A DNA stretch of 64,000 bases from CAWGYQ01 sp963817395 (GTDB lineage: Bacteria > Acidobacteriota > Vicinamibacteria > Vicinamibacterales > CAVPJW01). Every line of letters begins with the position of its first letter. Positions within the stretch are counted from its first letter, which is position 1. The position numbers and the translations under genes were made by a program. The notes under the pieces were generated by a model. The model was not told the origin of the DNA and searched no databases. It saw nothing but the letters and a program-made list of their open reading frames with translations. The stretch covers positions 620,001 to 684,000 of the forward strand of contig CAWFOC010000003.1 in assembly GCA_963817395.1 (NCBI GenBank), given 5' to 3'. Below, one piece after another: positions 45,746-55,324 of the stretch.

Positions 45746-48016
45746 ATGACCCTGTTGGAATCGCTCAACACCGAGCAGCGCGACGCGGTGCTCCACACCG
45801 ACGGCCCGCTGCTGCTCCTCGCTGGTGCGGGCTCGGGCAAGACGCGTGTGATCGCGCATCGCATCGCTCACCTGATCACCGAGCGGCTCGCGCAGCCGGG
45901 CGAGGTGCTGGCCGTCACGTTCACGAACAAGGCGGCCGAGGAAATGCGCGGGCGGGTCGCGGCGCTGGTCGGCGGCGACCTCGCCGGGATGTGGATCTCC
46001 ACGTTTCACGCGCTGTGCGCCCGTCTCCTCCGCCGCGAGGCGCCAGCCATCGGCCTCACCCGCGATTTCGTCATCTACGATTCGTCGGATCAGCTGGCGG
46101 TGGTCCGGCAGGCCATGCGCGAGCTGCAGATCGACGACAGCGTGCTGGCGCCGCGCGCGGCCTTGTCACGAATCAGCCACGCCAAGAACACGATGGAAAG
46201 CGCGCCGGCATTCGACGAGACCTGGAACTTCCGCGGCGCCCAGCTCGTGAAGCTGCACGCCCGATATACGGCCCTGCTCAAGGAGAGCAACGCGCTCGAT
46301 TTCGACGATCTCCTGCTCAAAACCGTCGATCTTTTCGAGCAGCACGAGAGCGTCCGCGCGCGCTACGCCAGCCGGTTTCGTTTCGTCATGGTCGACGAGT
46401 ATCAGGACACCAATCGCCCGCAATACCTCCTGATCCGGCGGCTGGCTGAACAGCACCGCAATCTGTGCGTCGTGGGCGATCCCGATCAGTCCATCTACAA
46501 GTGGCGCGGCGCCGACCTGCGCAACATCCTCGATTTCGAGCACGACTTCCCCGACGTCGCCGTGGTGCGCCTCGAGCGGAACTATCGCTCGACACAAGTC
46601 ATCCTGGATGCGGCCTCCAGCGTCATTCGGCAGAACCGCAACCGGAAGGACAAGCGGCTGTGGACCGATCGTGAGGGCGGCGCTCGGATTCGCTATTACC
46701 AGGGCACCGACGAGCTCGACGAAGCCGACTTCATCACCCGGACGGCGCAATCCACGCTGGCCGGCCAGGCCGACGCCACTGTCGCGGTGCTCTACCGCAC
46801 CAACGCGCAGTCACGCGCCATCGAGGACGCGCTGCTCCGCCAGGGCCTGGCCTATCGGATCATCGGCAACGTGCGCTTCTACGAGCGCAAGGAGATCAAG
46901 GATGCGCTGGCGTTCCTGCGTCTCCTCATCAACCCGCACGACGACGTGAGCTTGCGGCGGGTGATCAATGTGCCTCCGCGCGGCATCGGCAAGGCCGTGA
47001 TCGAAGCCATCGAGGCCACCGACGCGACGGCGGCTCCGGCCGCCGCCGAAACCATGCCGCTGCTCAATGCGGGCCTCGCCCCCGCGCCGGCCTCGAATTC
47101 AATGTGGTCGCGTCTGGTTCGTGCGCTCGAGGAGCGCCGGTTGACCGCCCGCGCAACCTCGTCGGTCCGGACCTTCCGTGACCTCATCGTGGGGCTGGCC
47201 GCCAGCCTCAGCACCGAGCCCGTGTCCATTGCGGTGGGCAAGCTGCTCGATCAATCGGGCTATCTTCAGGCTCTGCGCGACGATCGCACCGAGGAATCGA
47301 CGGGGCGCATCGAAAACCTCATGGAGCTCGTCTCGGCCGCCAAGGAATACGAGATGCAGGCCGAGGAGCCGGCGCTCCGCGACTTCGTGGACCGTCTGTC
47401 ACTCCTCTCCGACGTGGACGAAGAAGAGGGTTCCCGGAACGCACGAATCGTGCTGATGACGCTTCACAGCGCCAAGGGTCTGGAGTTTCCGGTCGTCGTG
47501 ATCGCGGGGCTCGAAGAGGGTCTCTTCCCGCATTCACGCTCGGCCGACGACGAGGCCGAGCTCGAGGAGGAGCGGCGCCTCTGCTACGTCGGTATCACCA
47601 GGGCGCGCGCGAGTCTCGTCCTGACGTCGGCCGCGCGCCGGCGCGTGTTCGGCACGTATCAGAGCTCGCAGCCGTCGCGGTTCATCCAGGAAATTCCCGG
47701 CGAGCTCATCGAGCTGGTCGTGCCGCCTGCGCCCGCCCCCGGTTATGGAAACCCGTACTACGATTTCAGGACGAATCCCTATCGCTCACGCCGCGGATCG
47801 ACCCGAGAGACGCCGAATCTCTACGCGTACGAGCACGAGGATCAGTCACCGGGGGGCGTCCGGACGGGCTCGCGGGTGCGCCATGCCACGTTCGGGCTCG
47901 GCACCGTGCTCGAGGTCGAGGAACTGCCCGACGACATGAAGCTGGTCGTCCGATTCGAGGGGGTCGGCCGAAAGACGCTGAGGGCGCGTTACGCGAAGCT
48001 GGAGCTGGTGGGGTGA
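45746..48016 (+). CDS. pcrA: UvrD/PcrA-type superfamily 1 DNA helicase
   Basis: 756 residues from ATG 45746. 3'-5' helicase that unwinds DNA in repair and replication restart. Motif I GAGSGKTRVIAHRIAHL, motif Ia TFTNKAAEEMRGRV, motif II VDEYQDTNRPQY, motif III GDPDQSIYKWRGAD, motif IV LERNYRST, motif V LMTLHSAKGLEFPVVVI and motif VI CYVGITRAR are all present. The end carries the C-terminal Tudor-like domain (GSRVRHATFGLGTVLEVEEL). Intact reading over 2.2 kb. It could be called uvrD; the C-terminal domain favours PcrA-like. Ends at a shared terminator hairpin. Confidence 0.93.
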   Translation: MTLLESLNTEQRDAVLHTDGPLLLLAGAGSGKTRVIAHRIAHLITERLAQPGEVLAVTFTNKAAEEMRGRVAALVGGDLAGMWISTFHALCARLLRREAPAIGLTRDFVIYDSSDQLAVVRQAMRELQIDDSVLAPRAALSRISHAKNTMESAPAFDETWNFRGAQLVKLHARYTALLKESNALDFDDLLLKTVDLFEQHESVRARYASRFRFVMVDEYQDTNRPQYLLIRRLAEQHRNLCVVGDPDQSIYKWRGADLRNILDFEHDFPDVAVVRLERNYRSTQVILDAASSVIRQNRNRKDKRLWTDREGGARIRYYQGTDELDEADFITRTAQSTLAGQADATVAVLYRTNAQSRAIEDALLRQGLAYRIIGNVRFYERKEIKDALAFLRLLINPHDDVSLRRVINVPPRGIGKAVIEAIEATDATAAPAAAETMPLLNAGLAPAPASNSMWSRLVRALEERRLTARATSSVRTFRDLIVGLAASLSTEPVSIAVGKLLDQSGYLQALRDDRTEESTGRIENLMELVSAAKEYEMQAEEPALRDFVDRLSLLSDVDEEEGSRNARIVLMTLHSAKGLEFPVVVIAGLEEGLFPHSRSADDEAELEEERRLCYVGITRARASLVLTSAARRRVFGTYQSSQPSRFIQEIPGELIELVVPPAPAPGYGNPYYDFRTNPYRSRRGSTRETPNLYAYEHEDQSPGGVRTGSRVRHATFGLGTVLEVEELPDDMKLVVRFEGVGRKTLRARYAKLELVG

Positions 48017-48021
48017 GACCC

Positions 48022-48049
48022 GGGCCGGCAGCGGTAGCGCTGCCGGCCC
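48022..48049. terminator. Bidirectional intrinsic terminator-like hairpin
   Basis: Perfect 12-bp inverted repeat GGGCCGGCAGCG / CGCTGCCGGCCC with a four-base loop (GTAG), between pcrA (+) and the convergent lipoprotein gene (-). Very stable; a long T run is missing, so termination may depend mainly on the stem. Confidence 0.75.
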
Positions 48050-48061
48050 TCTGTCAGAGCG

Positions 48062-48782
48062 TCAGGCCGGCTTGATGGCGGTGATGATCCAACGGCCGGT
48101 CACATCCTTCGAATCAGTCTTGCCGATGGCACGCTGCATGGTGAGCACCATGGTCTTGGGCACCACCTGGCCGTCCGCCTGGCGGACCTGCGCGTCGATC
48201 GTCACGTCCTTCGTTGCGAGCTCGCCGTCGACGGTCCCCGGATCCACAGGATTCTGAGGATTCTCCAGGCTCAGTTCGGCAATCGGCCGCTCGGCGTTCA
48301 ATTGCGTGCGGGCCTCCGAGGTGTGCTTGGCGTGCATCGCCGTGTCCTCGCGCCACTTCGACCAGGCCTTCTGCACTTCGGCGTCCTTGCCGCGCAGCGG
48401 CCGCGAGGCGCTCTCCGCTTTCAGCACACGGTCGATGACGTCCAGATTGGCGTCCTGATATTCCTTCTTCTTCTTGCTGAATTCTTCTTCCTCGGCCCGT
48501 GCGTCGTCGTACAGCCTTGGTGAGTTCCTTCACGCGGAGCGGCACCCGGCGTTCCTCGGTGACGTTGGTCACTTCGAAGCTCGTGACCACGCCGTCCTTG
48601 GTGGGATCGAAGTTCACGGCGGCAAAGTTGGCCAGTGTCTGGCTGTCACGAAGCTGCGAGGCGCGGAAGAACTGCCGAATCTGGGCATCTTCAGGTGCGC
48701 CACCGCATGCCGCCGCCACGAGCGCCAGGATGACGAGCGCCGGGGCCAGCAGCACAATCGGGCTCCTTGTCGACCGAACCAT
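48062..48782 (-). CDS. Lipoprotein of unknown function in the gyrase operon, frame-broken
   Basis: Starts at ATG 48782 with a strong AAAGGAGG seven bases upstream and 16 bp after the gyrA stop, so co-transcribed. Lipoprotein signal (VILALVAAACGG). The mature part starts APEDAQIRQFFRASQLRDSQ and TLANFAAVNFDPTKDG (a small beta domain). After a frame break near 48510 (removing one G gives KLYDDARAEEEEFSKKKK) there is a long acidic/lysine coiled-coil region and a final beta domain (VVPKTMVLTMQRAIGKTD, RWIITAIKPA). About 239 residues. No family recognised. Its position after gyrA is unusual. Confidence 0.75.
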
Positions 48783-48798
48783 ACCAGTCCTCCTTTAC

Positions 48799-51243
48799 TT
48801 ACACTTCCTCTCGTTCCGCCAGCCGGGCGACCGAGACGACACGGTCGTCGTCTTCCATCTCGATCAACCGAACGCCCTGAGTAGCCCGGCCAATGGCCCG
48901 AATGTCCTGGGTGACCATCCGCAGGATCTTGCCCTGCTGGGTGATCAACATTAGCTCGTCCCCGTCCTGGACGTACGCGATCCCCACGACTTTCCCGTTT
49001 CGTTCGGTCGTTTGGATGTTAATGATACCCACACCGCCCCGCGACTGCACCCGGTATTCTTCAAGCTCCGTTCGTTTGCCGTGACCCCACTCGGCCACCG
49101 TCAGGAGGGTCCCTCCGGGACGCACCACCTCCATGGCCACGACCAAATCGCCCGCGCGCAGACTGATGCCGCGCACACCGTAGGCCGTGCGTCCCATAGG
49201 ACGGACGTCCGATTCCGGGAAGCGGATAGCCATGCCGTCGCGGGTCCCGATGAAGATTTCGCCCTGACCGTCGCTGAGCTGCGCGGCGATGACGGCGTCG
49301 TCGTCCTCGACACCCATGGCAATGATGCCCTTCGCCCGTGGGTTGCTGAACTCGGTGAGCTCGGTCTTCTTGACCACGCCGCGCCGCGTGCCCATCACGA
49401 TGAACTTGTCGGCCTCGAATTCCTTGACCGCCAGCAGCGCCGCAATCCGCTCTCCTTCTTCCATCGATACGAGGTTCGCGATCGCCTTGCCCTTGCCGGT
49501 TGGACCGACATCAGGAATCTCGTGCACCTTCAGCCAGTAGGCGCGACCCCGGTCGGAGAAAATCATGATGTAGGCGTGCGTGGAGGCGACGAACAGGTGG
49601 CTGACGAAGTCCTCCTCGCGGGTTCGCATGCCGATGCGTCCCTTCCCGCCGCGGCGCTGATTCCGATAGGTCGAAATGGCCGTGCGCTTGATGTAGCCGG
49701 TGCTGCTGACCGTAATCGCCATGTCTTCTTCGGCGATCAGATCCTCGACGCTGAACTCGCCCGTCTCGGCGATGATCTCCGTGCGGCGATCGTCGCCGTA
49801 CTTCGTCTGAATCGCGCGCAGCTCGTCCACGACGATCTGCATCAGCAGCCGCTCGCTGGCGAGGATTCCGCGCAGACGCTCGATGTTCTTCAGCACTTCG
49901 GTGAGCTCGTCGACAATCTTCTGCCGCTCAAGACCAGTGAGGCGCTGGAGCTGCATGTCGAGAATGGCCTGCGCCTGAATCTCGGTGAGCGCGAACTCGC
50001 GCACCAGTCCTGCGCGCGCCTCGGCCACCTGCTTGGAGGCCCGAATCAGCGTGATGACTGCGTCGATGTGGTCGAGGGCGATCTTCAGCCCCTCGAGGAT
50101 GTGCGCCCGTGCCTCGGCCTTTTTCAGCTCGAACTCGGTGCGGCGGCGCACCACGTCGCGGCGGAATTCGATGAAGCTCTCGAGCACGTCGACGAGCGGC
50201 AGCACCTTCGGCCGGCCGCCGACGATGGCCAGCATGATGATGCCGAAGCTCTGCTGGAGCGCCGTGTGCTTGTAGAGATTGTTGAGGATGACCTCAGCGA
50301 CCTCGCCGCGGCGCAGCTCGATGACGATCCGCATCCCCTCGCGATCGGACTCGTCGCGCAGGTCGCTGATGCCTTCGATGACTTTCTCCCGCACCAGCTC
50401 GGCGATCCGCTCGATGAGCTTGGCCTTGTTGACCTGATACGGAATCTCGCTGACGACGATCGAAACCTTGTCGCCCTTCTTGGCGGTCTCGATGTTGACC
50501 TTGGCGCGCATGAGAATGGCGCCACGACCGGTCGCATAGGCCGCGTCGATGCCTCTCCTGCCGACGATGTACCCGCCCGTGGGCAGGTCGGGACCCGGAA
50601 CGAGCTGCCGCAACTGCTCGCGCTTCCGCTCGAGTGATTCCTCCCGGTTCTCGACGAGCCAGACGACGGCGTCGATGATCTCTCGCAGGTTGTGCGGCGG
50701 GATGTTCGTGGCCATGCCCACGGCAATGCCCGCCGAGCCGTTGACGAGCAGGTTGGGAAACGGCGCCGGGAGTACCGTCGGTTCTTCGGTGGTCTCGTCG
50801 TAGTTGGGGACGAAATCAACCGTCTCCCGGTCGAGATCGGCCATCGCCTCTTCGGCGAGCGCCCTGAGCCGGGCCTCGGTGTACCGCATGGCCGCCGGGA
50901 GGTCGCCGTCGACGGAACCGAAGTTGCCCTGGCCGTCGACGAGCGGATAGCGCATGTTGAAGTCCTGCGCCATCCGCACCAGGGTGTCGTAGATCGAGGC
51001 ATCCCCGTGAGGATGGAAATTGCCCATGACCTCGCCGACGATCTTGGCGCACTTGCGATAGCCGCGGTTCGACCCCAGCCCCATCAGGCGCATCCCGTAC
51101 AGCACTCGCCGGTGCGCGGGCTTCAACCCGTCGCGGACGTCGGGAAGCGCGCGCCCGATGATTACGCTCATCGCGTAATCCAGGTACGAGCGCCTCATCT
51201 CGTCTTCGATATTGACCGGCAGCTGGCTCGCGGCGATGGACAT
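48799..51243 (-). CDS. gyrA: DNA gyrase subunit A
   Basis: 814 residues. Breakage-reunion subunit that, with GyrB, introduces negative supercoils. N-terminal GLKPAHRRVLYGM, the active-site Tyr in PAAMRYTEARL, and NYDETTEEPTVLPAPFPNLL. The C-terminal pinwheel has the GyrA box QRRGGKG (in TYRNQRRGGKGRIGMR), which separates gyrase from topoisomerase IV. The quinolone-region sequence is GDASIYDTLVRMAQ, with Ala where E. coli has Ser83. No clear Shine-Dalgarno precedes ATG 51243; it follows gyrB by 26 bp. Confidence 0.97.
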   Translation of the reverse strand: MSIAASQLPVNIEDEMRRSYLDYAMSVIIGRALPDVRDGLKPAHRRVLYGMRLMGLGSNRGYRKCAKIVGEVMGNFHPHGDASIYDTLVRMAQDFNMRYPLVDGQGNFGSVDGDLPAAMRYTEARLRALAEEAMADLDRETVDFVPNYDETTEEPTVLPAPFPNLLVNGSAGIAVGMATNIPPHNLREIIDAVVWLVENREESLERKREQLRQLVPGPDLPTGGYIVGRRGIDAAYATGRGAILMRAKVNIETAKKGDKVSIVVSEIPYQVNKAKLIERIAELVREKVIEGISDLRDESDREGMRIVIELRRGEVAEVILNNLYKHTALQQSFGIIMLAIVGGRPKVLPLVDVLESFIEFRRDVVRRRTEFELKKAEARAHILEGLKIALDHIDAVITLIRASKQVAEARAGLVREFALTEIQAQAILDMQLQRLTGLERQKIVDELTEVLKNIERLRGILASERLLMQIVVDELRAIQTKYGDDRRTEIIAETGEFSVEDLIAEEDMAITVSSTGYIKRTAISTYRNQRRGGKGRIGMRTREEDFVSHLFVASTHAYIMIFSDRGRAYWLKVHEIPDVGPTGKGKAIANLVSMEEGERIAALLAVKEFEADKFIVMGTRRGVVKKTELTEFSNPRAKGIIAMGVEDDDAVIAAQLSDGQGEIFIGTRDGMAIRFPESDVRPMGRTAYGVRGISLRAGDLVVAMEVVRPGGTLLTVAEWGHGKRTELEEYRVQSRGGVGIINIQTTERNGKVVGIAYVQDGDELMLITQQGKILRMVTQDIRAIGRATQGVRLIEMEDDDRVVSVARLAEREEV

Positions 51244-51269
51244 GAATGGGGTTCAGCGGATCGGGGCGC

Positions 51270-53882
51270 TCACACGTCCAGGTTTTTCACATCGAGCGCG
51301 TTGTCCTCGATGAACTTGCGGCGGGGCTCCACCTGGTCGCCCATGAGGGTGGTGAACATCAGATCAGCTTCAGTGTGATCCTCCGCCCGCACCTGAAGCA
51401 GCGTGCGCGTGGCGGGATTCATGGTGGTTTCCCACAGCTGATCCGGGTTCATTTCGCCAAGGCCCTTGTAGCGGTTGATAGCGACACCCTTCTTCCCCGC
51501 GGACAGGAAGTACTCGACCAGCGCGTCCATCGACGTGATGGACACCTCGGTGTCGCGAGCGGAACCCTTGCCGGCGGTCTTGACGCGACTTTCCGCGGTC
51601 TCGCCTGAGGTGTCCGGGGCGGTTTCAGCGGATTCGTCCGGGGCCTCGGCCGCCGCGCCCGCCGTGAGCACCACCACAGGCATGGGCACGCTGTCTTTGA
51701 GCTCGCGATGGCTGCCGAGCAGTGTGCGGTACTCGCCGGCGGTCACGAAGGCGAAGCCGATGGCGTCGTGCTTGGGATATCCGTTGCTGCGGTCCTCGAT
51801 GTGGAGCGCGTACACGTTGTGTTCTTCGTCGCGTTGCACGGCCACGGTACGTGTTTCGGTCGTCAGCGCCTGCGCGAGCTTCGTCAACGCCCCGCTGTCG
51901 GCAAAGAACGCACGGTCTGCGTCGCAGTCGAGGAGCGCCTCCACGATTTCGCGGCTGTGTCCACGTCGTTCAAGGAGCTGCAGGTGCTTCTGATACGCAA
52001 TCATCTTCTGGAGCAGCGTCTCCAGCTCGGGCCCGGCCAGGCTGCCGCCTCCGCTCACCCGGATCGTCCGAGATTCGGTGGCGCGCTTCACCAGGAACGT
52101 CTCGAGCTCCCGATCGTCCTTGATGTAGGTTTCGCCCTTGCCGCGCTTGGCGCGATAGAGCGGCGGCTGGGCGATGAAGACGTGTCCGGCATCGACCAGC
52201 GACGTCATCTGGCGATAGAAGAATGTGAGCAGCAACGTCCTGATGTGTGATCCGTCGACGTCGGCATCGGTCATGACGATGATGCGGTGATACCGGAGCT
52301 TGCCGAGATCGAAGTCGTCGCTGCCGATCCCGCATCCGAGCGCGGCGATCATCGTCCTGATCTCTTCGCTGCCCAGCATCTTGTCGAACCGCGCCTTCTC
52401 GACGTTGAGAATTTTTCCCTTGATGGGCAGGATGGCTTGGAAGCGGCGATCGCGGCCCTGCTTCGCCGAACCACCGGCCGACTCCCCTTCCACGATGTAG
52501 AGCTCGCTCAGCGCCGGGTCGCGTTCCTGGCAGTCGGCCAGCTTGCCCGGCAGGGCCATGCTGTCGAGCGCGCCCTTGCGCCGCACCAGATCGCGCGCCT
52601 TACGGGCCGCCTCGCGGGCCCGCGCGGCATCCACCGCTTTCCCGATGATGCGCCGCGCCGTCGGCGGATTCTCTTCGAGGAAGTGGCCGAGCTTGTCGTT
52701 GACGACGGCCTCGACGATCCCCTTGACGTCGGTGTTGCCGAGCTTGGTCTTCGTCTGTCCCTCGAACTGCGGGTTGGGAATCTTGACGCTGATGACCGCG
52801 GTGAGTCCCTCCCGGATGTCATCGCCCGTGATGCTCTCGGAGAGATCCTTCGCCAGATTGTTCTTGCTCGCGTAGGAGTTGAGCGTGCGCGTGAGGGCCG
52901 ACCGGAACCCGGAGACGTGCGTGCCGCCCTCGTGAGTATTGATGTTGTTGGCGTACGAGTAGAGCGTCTCGGAATACCCGTCGTTCCACTGCACGGCCAC
53001 TTCGACATCGATGCCGTCCCGCTCGCCGTGCATGAAGATGGGCTTGTCGCTGATCGACGTCTTGTTCGTATTCAGGTGCGTGACGAACGAGACAATTCCG
53101 CCCTCGTAGCGAAACTTGTGGCTCTTACCGTCCCGCTCGTCGTCCAGAGTGATGAGCACGCCGGCGTTGAGGAAGGCCAGCTCCCGCAGCCGCTGTGCGA
53201 GCGTGTCGAAGCTGAACTGAACGACCTCGAAGATCTCGGCGTCGGGATGAAACGTGATTTTGGTGCCGCGCCGCTTGGTCGTCCCCGTAATTTCGAGCGA
53301 CGCCGTCGGAGTGCCACGCTCGTAGCTTTGCCGGTAGACTTGCCCGTTGCGCCAGATCTCCAGATCGAGCGAGTCGGAGAGCGCGTTGACCACCGACACG
53401 CCCACGCCGTGAAGACCGCCCGAGACCTTGTAGGTCTGATGGTCGAACTTGCCGCCGGCGTGAAGAACCGTCATCACGACTTCTGCGGCCGATCGCCCGC
53501 TGACGTGCTCGTCGACGGGAATGCCGCGCCCGTTGTCGATGACGGTCACCGAGTGATCGACGTGCAGGGTGACGTTGACCTCGTCGCAGTACCCCACCAG
53601 GGCCTCGTCGATCGAGTTGTCGACGACCTCGTAGACGAGATGGTGCAGCCCGGCGGCCCCCGTCGACCCGATGTACATCGCCGGGCGCCGGCGCACGGCC
53701 TCGAGGCCTTCGAGGACCTTGATCTTGTCGGCGCTGTAGTCGTCGGATTCCGGAAAGCGCAGATCCTGACCGTTTCCGCTCGACTGAATGACGGATGTCG
53801 CGCGCTGATCGTCTCCGACGGAGCTGGGAATCTCGGGATCGGTTTCCGGGGCTTTACCTGGATCGAATCGGTTCACAGTCAC
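51270..53882 (-). CDS. gyrB: DNA gyrase subunit B
   Basis: 870 residues from GTG 53882; a second GTG at 53876 has better spacing to AAGG and may be the true start. ATPase domain: VVDNSIDEA, DNGRGIP, GGLHGVGVSVVNALS. TOPRIM domain: YIVEGESAGGSAKQGRDRRF and MTDADVDGSHI. Final RYKGLGEMNPDQLWETTMNP. Two departures from the family: a 50-residue N-terminal extension before DKIKVLEGLEAVRRRP and an acidic Ala/Glu/Thr-rich insert near 740-778, just before the last domain. Follows dnaN by 61 bp with no recF between. Confidence 0.97.
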   Translation of the reverse strand: MTVNRFDPGKAPETDPEIPSSVGDDQRATSVIQSSGNGQDLRFPESDDYSADKIKVLEGLEAVRRRPAMYIGSTGAAGLHHLVYEVVDNSIDEALVGYCDEVNVTLHVDHSVTVIDNGRGIPVDEHVSGRSAAEVVMTVLHAGGKFDHQTYKVSGGLHGVGVSVVNALSDSLDLEIWRNGQVYRQSYERGTPTASLEITGTTKRRGTKITFHPDAEIFEVVQFSFDTLAQRLRELAFLNAGVLITLDDERDGKSHKFRYEGGIVSFVTHLNTNKTSISDKPIFMHGERDGIDVEVAVQWNDGYSETLYSYANNINTHEGGTHVSGFRSALTRTLNSYASKNNLAKDLSESITGDDIREGLTAVISVKIPNPQFEGQTKTKLGNTDVKGIVEAVVNDKLGHFLEENPPTARRIIGKAVDAARAREAARKARDLVRRKGALDSMALPGKLADCQERDPALSELYIVEGESAGGSAKQGRDRRFQAILPIKGKILNVEKARFDKMLGSEEIRTMIAALGCGIGSDDFDLGKLRYHRIIVMTDADVDGSHIRTLLLTFFYRQMTSLVDAGHVFIAQPPLYRAKRGKGETYIKDDRELETFLVKRATESRTIRVSGGGSLAGPELETLLQKMIAYQKHLQLLERRGHSREIVEALLDCDADRAFFADSGALTKLAQALTTETRTVAVQRDEEHNVYALHIEDRSNGYPKHDAIGFAFVTAGEYRTLLGSHRELKDSVPMPVVVLTAGAAAEAPDESAETAPDTSGETAESRVKTAGKGSARDTEVSITSMDALVEYFLSAGKKGVAINRYKGLGEMNPDQLWETTMNPATRTLLQVRAEDHTEADLMFTTLMGDQVEPRRKFIEDNALDVKNLDV

Positions 53883-53943
53883 CTTTGGTTCAAGAGTTCA
53901 AGTGCCGCCGCCCGCTCTGGCGCTGACGCGGTCATCGTCGGCA

Positions 53944-55062
53944 TCAGATTCGCATCGGCATGATGACGTAGGTGTAGTCCAACGTCCCCGAGCCGACAGG
54001 CCGCAGGAGCGCCTGGCTGACTTCGTCCTTGAGCTGGAGTTGCACACTATCGGTGCCGACGACGTTCAGAAAATCGAGCACATACTGGGCATTGAAGCAG
54101 ATCTGCACCGGCCCGCCGTCGTAGTCGACCGCGAGCACCTCATGGGCCTCGCCGAATTCGGGACTGCTCGACGTGACTTCCACTTTGCCCTTGTCGATCT
54201 GGAATTTCACGGCCCGCGAGCGCTCATTCGACAGGAGAGCCACCCGCCGGACGGCGCTCGTCAGGCGTTCGCGCTCGAAGTCGATGGCCTTGTCGTTGCC
54301 CTTCGGAATCACCCGCTCGTACGCCGGAAACTGGCCGTCGATCATGCGTGAGATCAACATGCGGTCGCCGACGTCGAAGAACAGATGGTTCTCGCCGCGC
54401 TCGTACCGGATGTCGCCCTCTCCTTCCGTGAGGAGGCGGCCGAGCTCCCACAATGTCTTCCGGGGCAGAATCGCGCGAATCTCCTCGCCGTCCTTCGAAG
54501 CCTTGCCGGACACTTCGCGCGTGCCGGTGACGAGCGCCAGCCGATGTCCATCGGTGGCAACGAGCGTCATCTGGTCGCCCTTGAGCAGAAACAGCGCGCC
54601 ATTCAGGAAATACCGCGTGTCTTCGCCGGTGATGGCGAACTGCGTCTTCTCGACCATCTCCCGCAGAAGTGCGCGCGGCAGAGTCGCTGGCGCTGTGCCG
54701 GGCGCGTCCGGCACCACGGGATAGTCCTCGCGCGGAAGAGTCTGCATCTTCGAATCGAAGTGATCGGCGGCAACCTTTACCGATCCCTTCTCCTCCTCGA
54801 TGCGGACATCGGTTTCCGGAAGCGCTTTCACAATCTCGTACAGCTTCTTCGCCGGAACGGTGAGCGATCCGCTCTTGGCGACGGAGGCGGCACATCGACT
54901 TCGCAACCCAACTTCAAGATCAGTGGCGAGCAGCCGCACCTCGTCGTGATCCGCTTCCATGACAACGTTCGCGAGAATGGGAATCGTGTTCTTGCGCTCG
55001 ACGATGCCCTGAAAAAGTTGCAGTTCTCGCAGAAGGTCGTTCTTTCGGACGACGAGTTCCAT
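53944..55062 (-). CDS. dnaN: DNA polymerase III beta sliding clamp
   Basis: 372 residues from ATG 55062 with GAGG six bases upstream. Ring-shaped processivity clamp for DNA polymerase III. Starts MELVVRKNDLLRELQLFQGI; other family stretches are VRLLATDLEVGLRS, DYPVVPDAP, FLNGALFLLKGDQMTLVATD, GHRLAL and the C-terminal VGSGTLDYTYVIMPMRI. Transcribed away from dnaA behind a 262-bp spacer with its own promoter-like element. Continues into gyrB and gyrA. Confidence 0.96.
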   Translation of the reverse strand: MELVVRKNDLLRELQLFQGIVERKNTIPILANVVMEADHDEVRLLATDLEVGLRSRCAASVAKSGSLTVPAKKLYEIVKALPETDVRIEEEKGSVKVAADHFDSKMQTLPREDYPVVPDAPGTAPATLPRALLREMVEKTQFAITGEDTRYFLNGALFLLKGDQMTLVATDGHRLALVTGTREVSGKASKDGEEIRAILPRKTLWELGRLLTEGEGDIRYERGENHLFFDVGDRMLISRMIDGQFPAYERVIPKGNDKAIDFERERLTSAVRRVALLSNERSRAVKFQIDKGKVEVTSSSPEFGEAHEVLAVDYDGGPVQICFNAQYVLDFLNVVGTDSVQLQLKDEVSQALLRPVGSGTLDYTYVIMPMRI

Positions 55063-55324
55063 GGCTGGCTGACCTCGATCGGCGCGGGCTGGCGCCCTGC
55101 TCAGTACCAACGAAAGAGGAACACTAGAGAGTAAGGAAATTATATAGGAAAAAGGTCGTGTTGAAAAGTTGACAGGGGCCGCTTAGTTCTTGACTTTCAA
55201 TGACTTGGCATCGCTCAAAAACTGAGGATTGGGTATGCAATCGAATCCCCACTGGATGCCCTGCGCCGAGCCATCGATCACCTTCCACAAAGCGTGCACA
55301 GGCAGCCTGTGGAAATCTCCGACC
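55063..55324. other. dnaA-dnaN spacer with DnaA-box-like sites
   Basis: 262 bp without a gene. It has an AT-rich stretch (55130-55170) and, near dnaA, two sites resembling DnaA boxes: TGTGGAAAT (55308-55316, reverse of ATTTCCACA) and CCTTCCACA (55281-55289). It also holds the dnaN promoter. Could form the second half of a bipartite origin. Confidence 0.4.
55139..55167 (-). promoter_or_regulatory. dnaN promoter candidate
   Basis: On the minus strand a perfect TATAAT (-10, 55144-55139) lies 17 bp after TTTTCA (-35, 55167-55162). It would start transcription near 55132, giving a leader of about 70 bases before the dnaN ATG. Confidence 0.6.
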
